Shown piece by piece: positions 42,476 through 42,964 of a DNA stretch of 42,964 bases (its first letter is position 1; each line of letters opens with the position of its first letter). The translations under genes were made by a program, and so were the position numbers. This DNA is from Lachnospiraceae bacterium. GTDB lineage: Bacteria; Bacillota; Clostridia; Lachnospirales; Lachnospiraceae. Location: positions 1-42,964 of the forward strand of contig JAFLTE010000021.1 in NCBI GenBank assembly GCA_022510565.1, read 5' to 3'. The notes under the pieces are model-generated. The model did no database searches. It had not been told where the DNA came from and saw only the letters and a program-made list of their open reading frames with translations.

Positions 42476-42505
42476 TTGACAAACAGTGAAAATAAATGAT
42501 AAAAT
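42476..42505 (+). promoter_or_regulatory. rRNA operon promoter P1
   Basis: TTGACA (42476-42481), 18-nt spacer, extended TGATAAAAT with the -10 at 42500-42505. Confidence 0.75.
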
Positions 42506-42568
42506 AAAAGACCCAACGCGGCGAAACAACAAAGACTGAAAATATTTAAAAAATATGAAAAAAAGGTC

Positions 42569-42597
42569 TTGACGGTTGGCGCTGGTTGTGATAGCAT
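42569..42597 (+). promoter_or_regulatory. rRNA operon promoter P2
   Basis: TTGACG (42569-42574), 17-nt spacer, TAGCAT (42592-42597), about 330 nt before the 16S gene; tandem with P1. Confidence 0.75.
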
Positions 42598-42599
42598 AC

Positions 42600-42930
42600 T
42601 AACGTTGCGTGTTTGATTAATAGCAGACACAAGACATCAGAACCTTGACAAATAAACAGCAATGCAACCCTGAAAAGATTCCTAAAAGAAAAGTAAACTG
42701 CTTCGCAGTTAACTTTGTAAGTTGCCTGAGCAACTTACGTAGAGAAAGATTTTCAGAGAGTATCGGACAGATACAAACCAAAGAACAGTAAGAAGGATTG
42801 GAAGAAGCCAAGCTTGTTCTGAATCCAGAGACAAATTCGATTTTATGAAGATGGGATAAAATTTCATCTTTGACGAACCGAGGTCCTGCGGAGCAGGAAC
42901 TCGCGATTTCATCTCCGATGAAATCATATT
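42600..42930 (+). other. rRNA leader with small palindromes
   Basis: About 330 nt without a gene. It contains hairpins AACTGC-ttc-GCAGTT (42696-42710), GTAAGTTGC-ctga-GCAACTTAC (42717-42738), a 10-bp hairpin around CCTGC-gga-GCAGG (42880-42902, one mismatch) and GATTTCATC-tcc-GATGAAATC (42905-42925). These may be processing or antitermination structures; I could not identify a convincing boxA. Confidence 0.6.
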
Positions 42931-42964
42931 TTATTCGAGAGTTTGATCCTGGCTCAGGATGAAC
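42931..42964 (+). rRNA. 16S ribosomal RNA, 5' end (partial)
   Basis: The universal 5' sequence AGAGTTTGATCCTGGCTCAG starts at 42938. By alignment to the E. coli numbering the mature 5' end is near 42931. The gene runs off the right edge. Confidence 0.95.

Noticed and set aside
42645..42672. A third rRNA promoter at CCTTGACAAATAAACAGC
   Set aside because: A good -35 but no acceptable -10 at 16-18 nt.
1..42964. CRISPR array, insertion sequence, prophage or integrative element
   Set aside because: No regularly spaced repeats, transposase, integrase, recombinase or phage structural genes seen on either strand.

Overview
The window looks like a chromosomal segment of a motile, anaerobic member of the Clostridia, most likely Lachnospiraceae. 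The basis is gene content: a BofA/YaaL pair, a DUF6240-flagellin-FliS block, a Tad pilus locus with DUF5702 and FHA/DUF6382 partners, class I two-subunit fumarase, ComFB and CarD homologues, and strong AGGAGG-type ribosome binding sites. No transposase, integrase, phage gene or CRISPR array is visible, and I see no broken gene.

Layout. Positions 41-1782 hold an ECF sigma factor and a probable membrane anti-sigma factor. On the minus strand follow a GH43 lipoprotein (1885-3564) and a D-2-hydroxyacid dehydrogenase (3635-4594). From 4739 to 12480 come housekeeping and accessory genes: degenerate EAL-HDOD protein, ahcY, CarD-like regulator, ComFB, a putative metal transporter, an MFS permease, tRNA-Lys, tatD and rsmA. 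A TPR/acidic/pseudo-AAA protein (12730-15444) precedes glgB (15465-17399). A flagellar block (17543-22219) has a sigma-28-like promoter that overlaps the glgB terminator. DUF2508 and bofA (22224-22885) follow.

The centre is a compact Tad (Flp-type) pilus operon, 23090-31510: prepilin peptidase, TadZ, TadA ATPase, TadB, an enlarged TadC, an Flp-like pilin, DUF5702, two TadE-like pseudopilins and a second A24 peptidase. It is followed by an FHA/DUF6382 membrane protein and a rhomboid protease. There is no secretin, as expected for a single-membrane cell.

From 34040 to 36913 lie a flavodoxin-SCP2 fusion, a HIT protein and the two fumarase subunits. Then come tRNA-Ser, a 38-residue membrane microprotein, a DHH phosphoesterase and a YitT protein. 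A minus-strand set, VTC-type polyphosphate polymerase, DUF4956 and CotH kinase (42277-39325), faces away from a ribosomal RNA operon. That operon's tandem promoters and leader fill 42470-42930, and its 16S gene begins at the right edge.

The points most worth a second look are the Tad locus (ATT start codon, TadZ with an eroded P-loop, Ig-like insertion in TadC, metal-binding repeats on a pseudopilin, two peptidases), the pseudo-AAA protein next to glgB, and the promoter/terminator/RBS-hairpin arrangement before the flagellar block.
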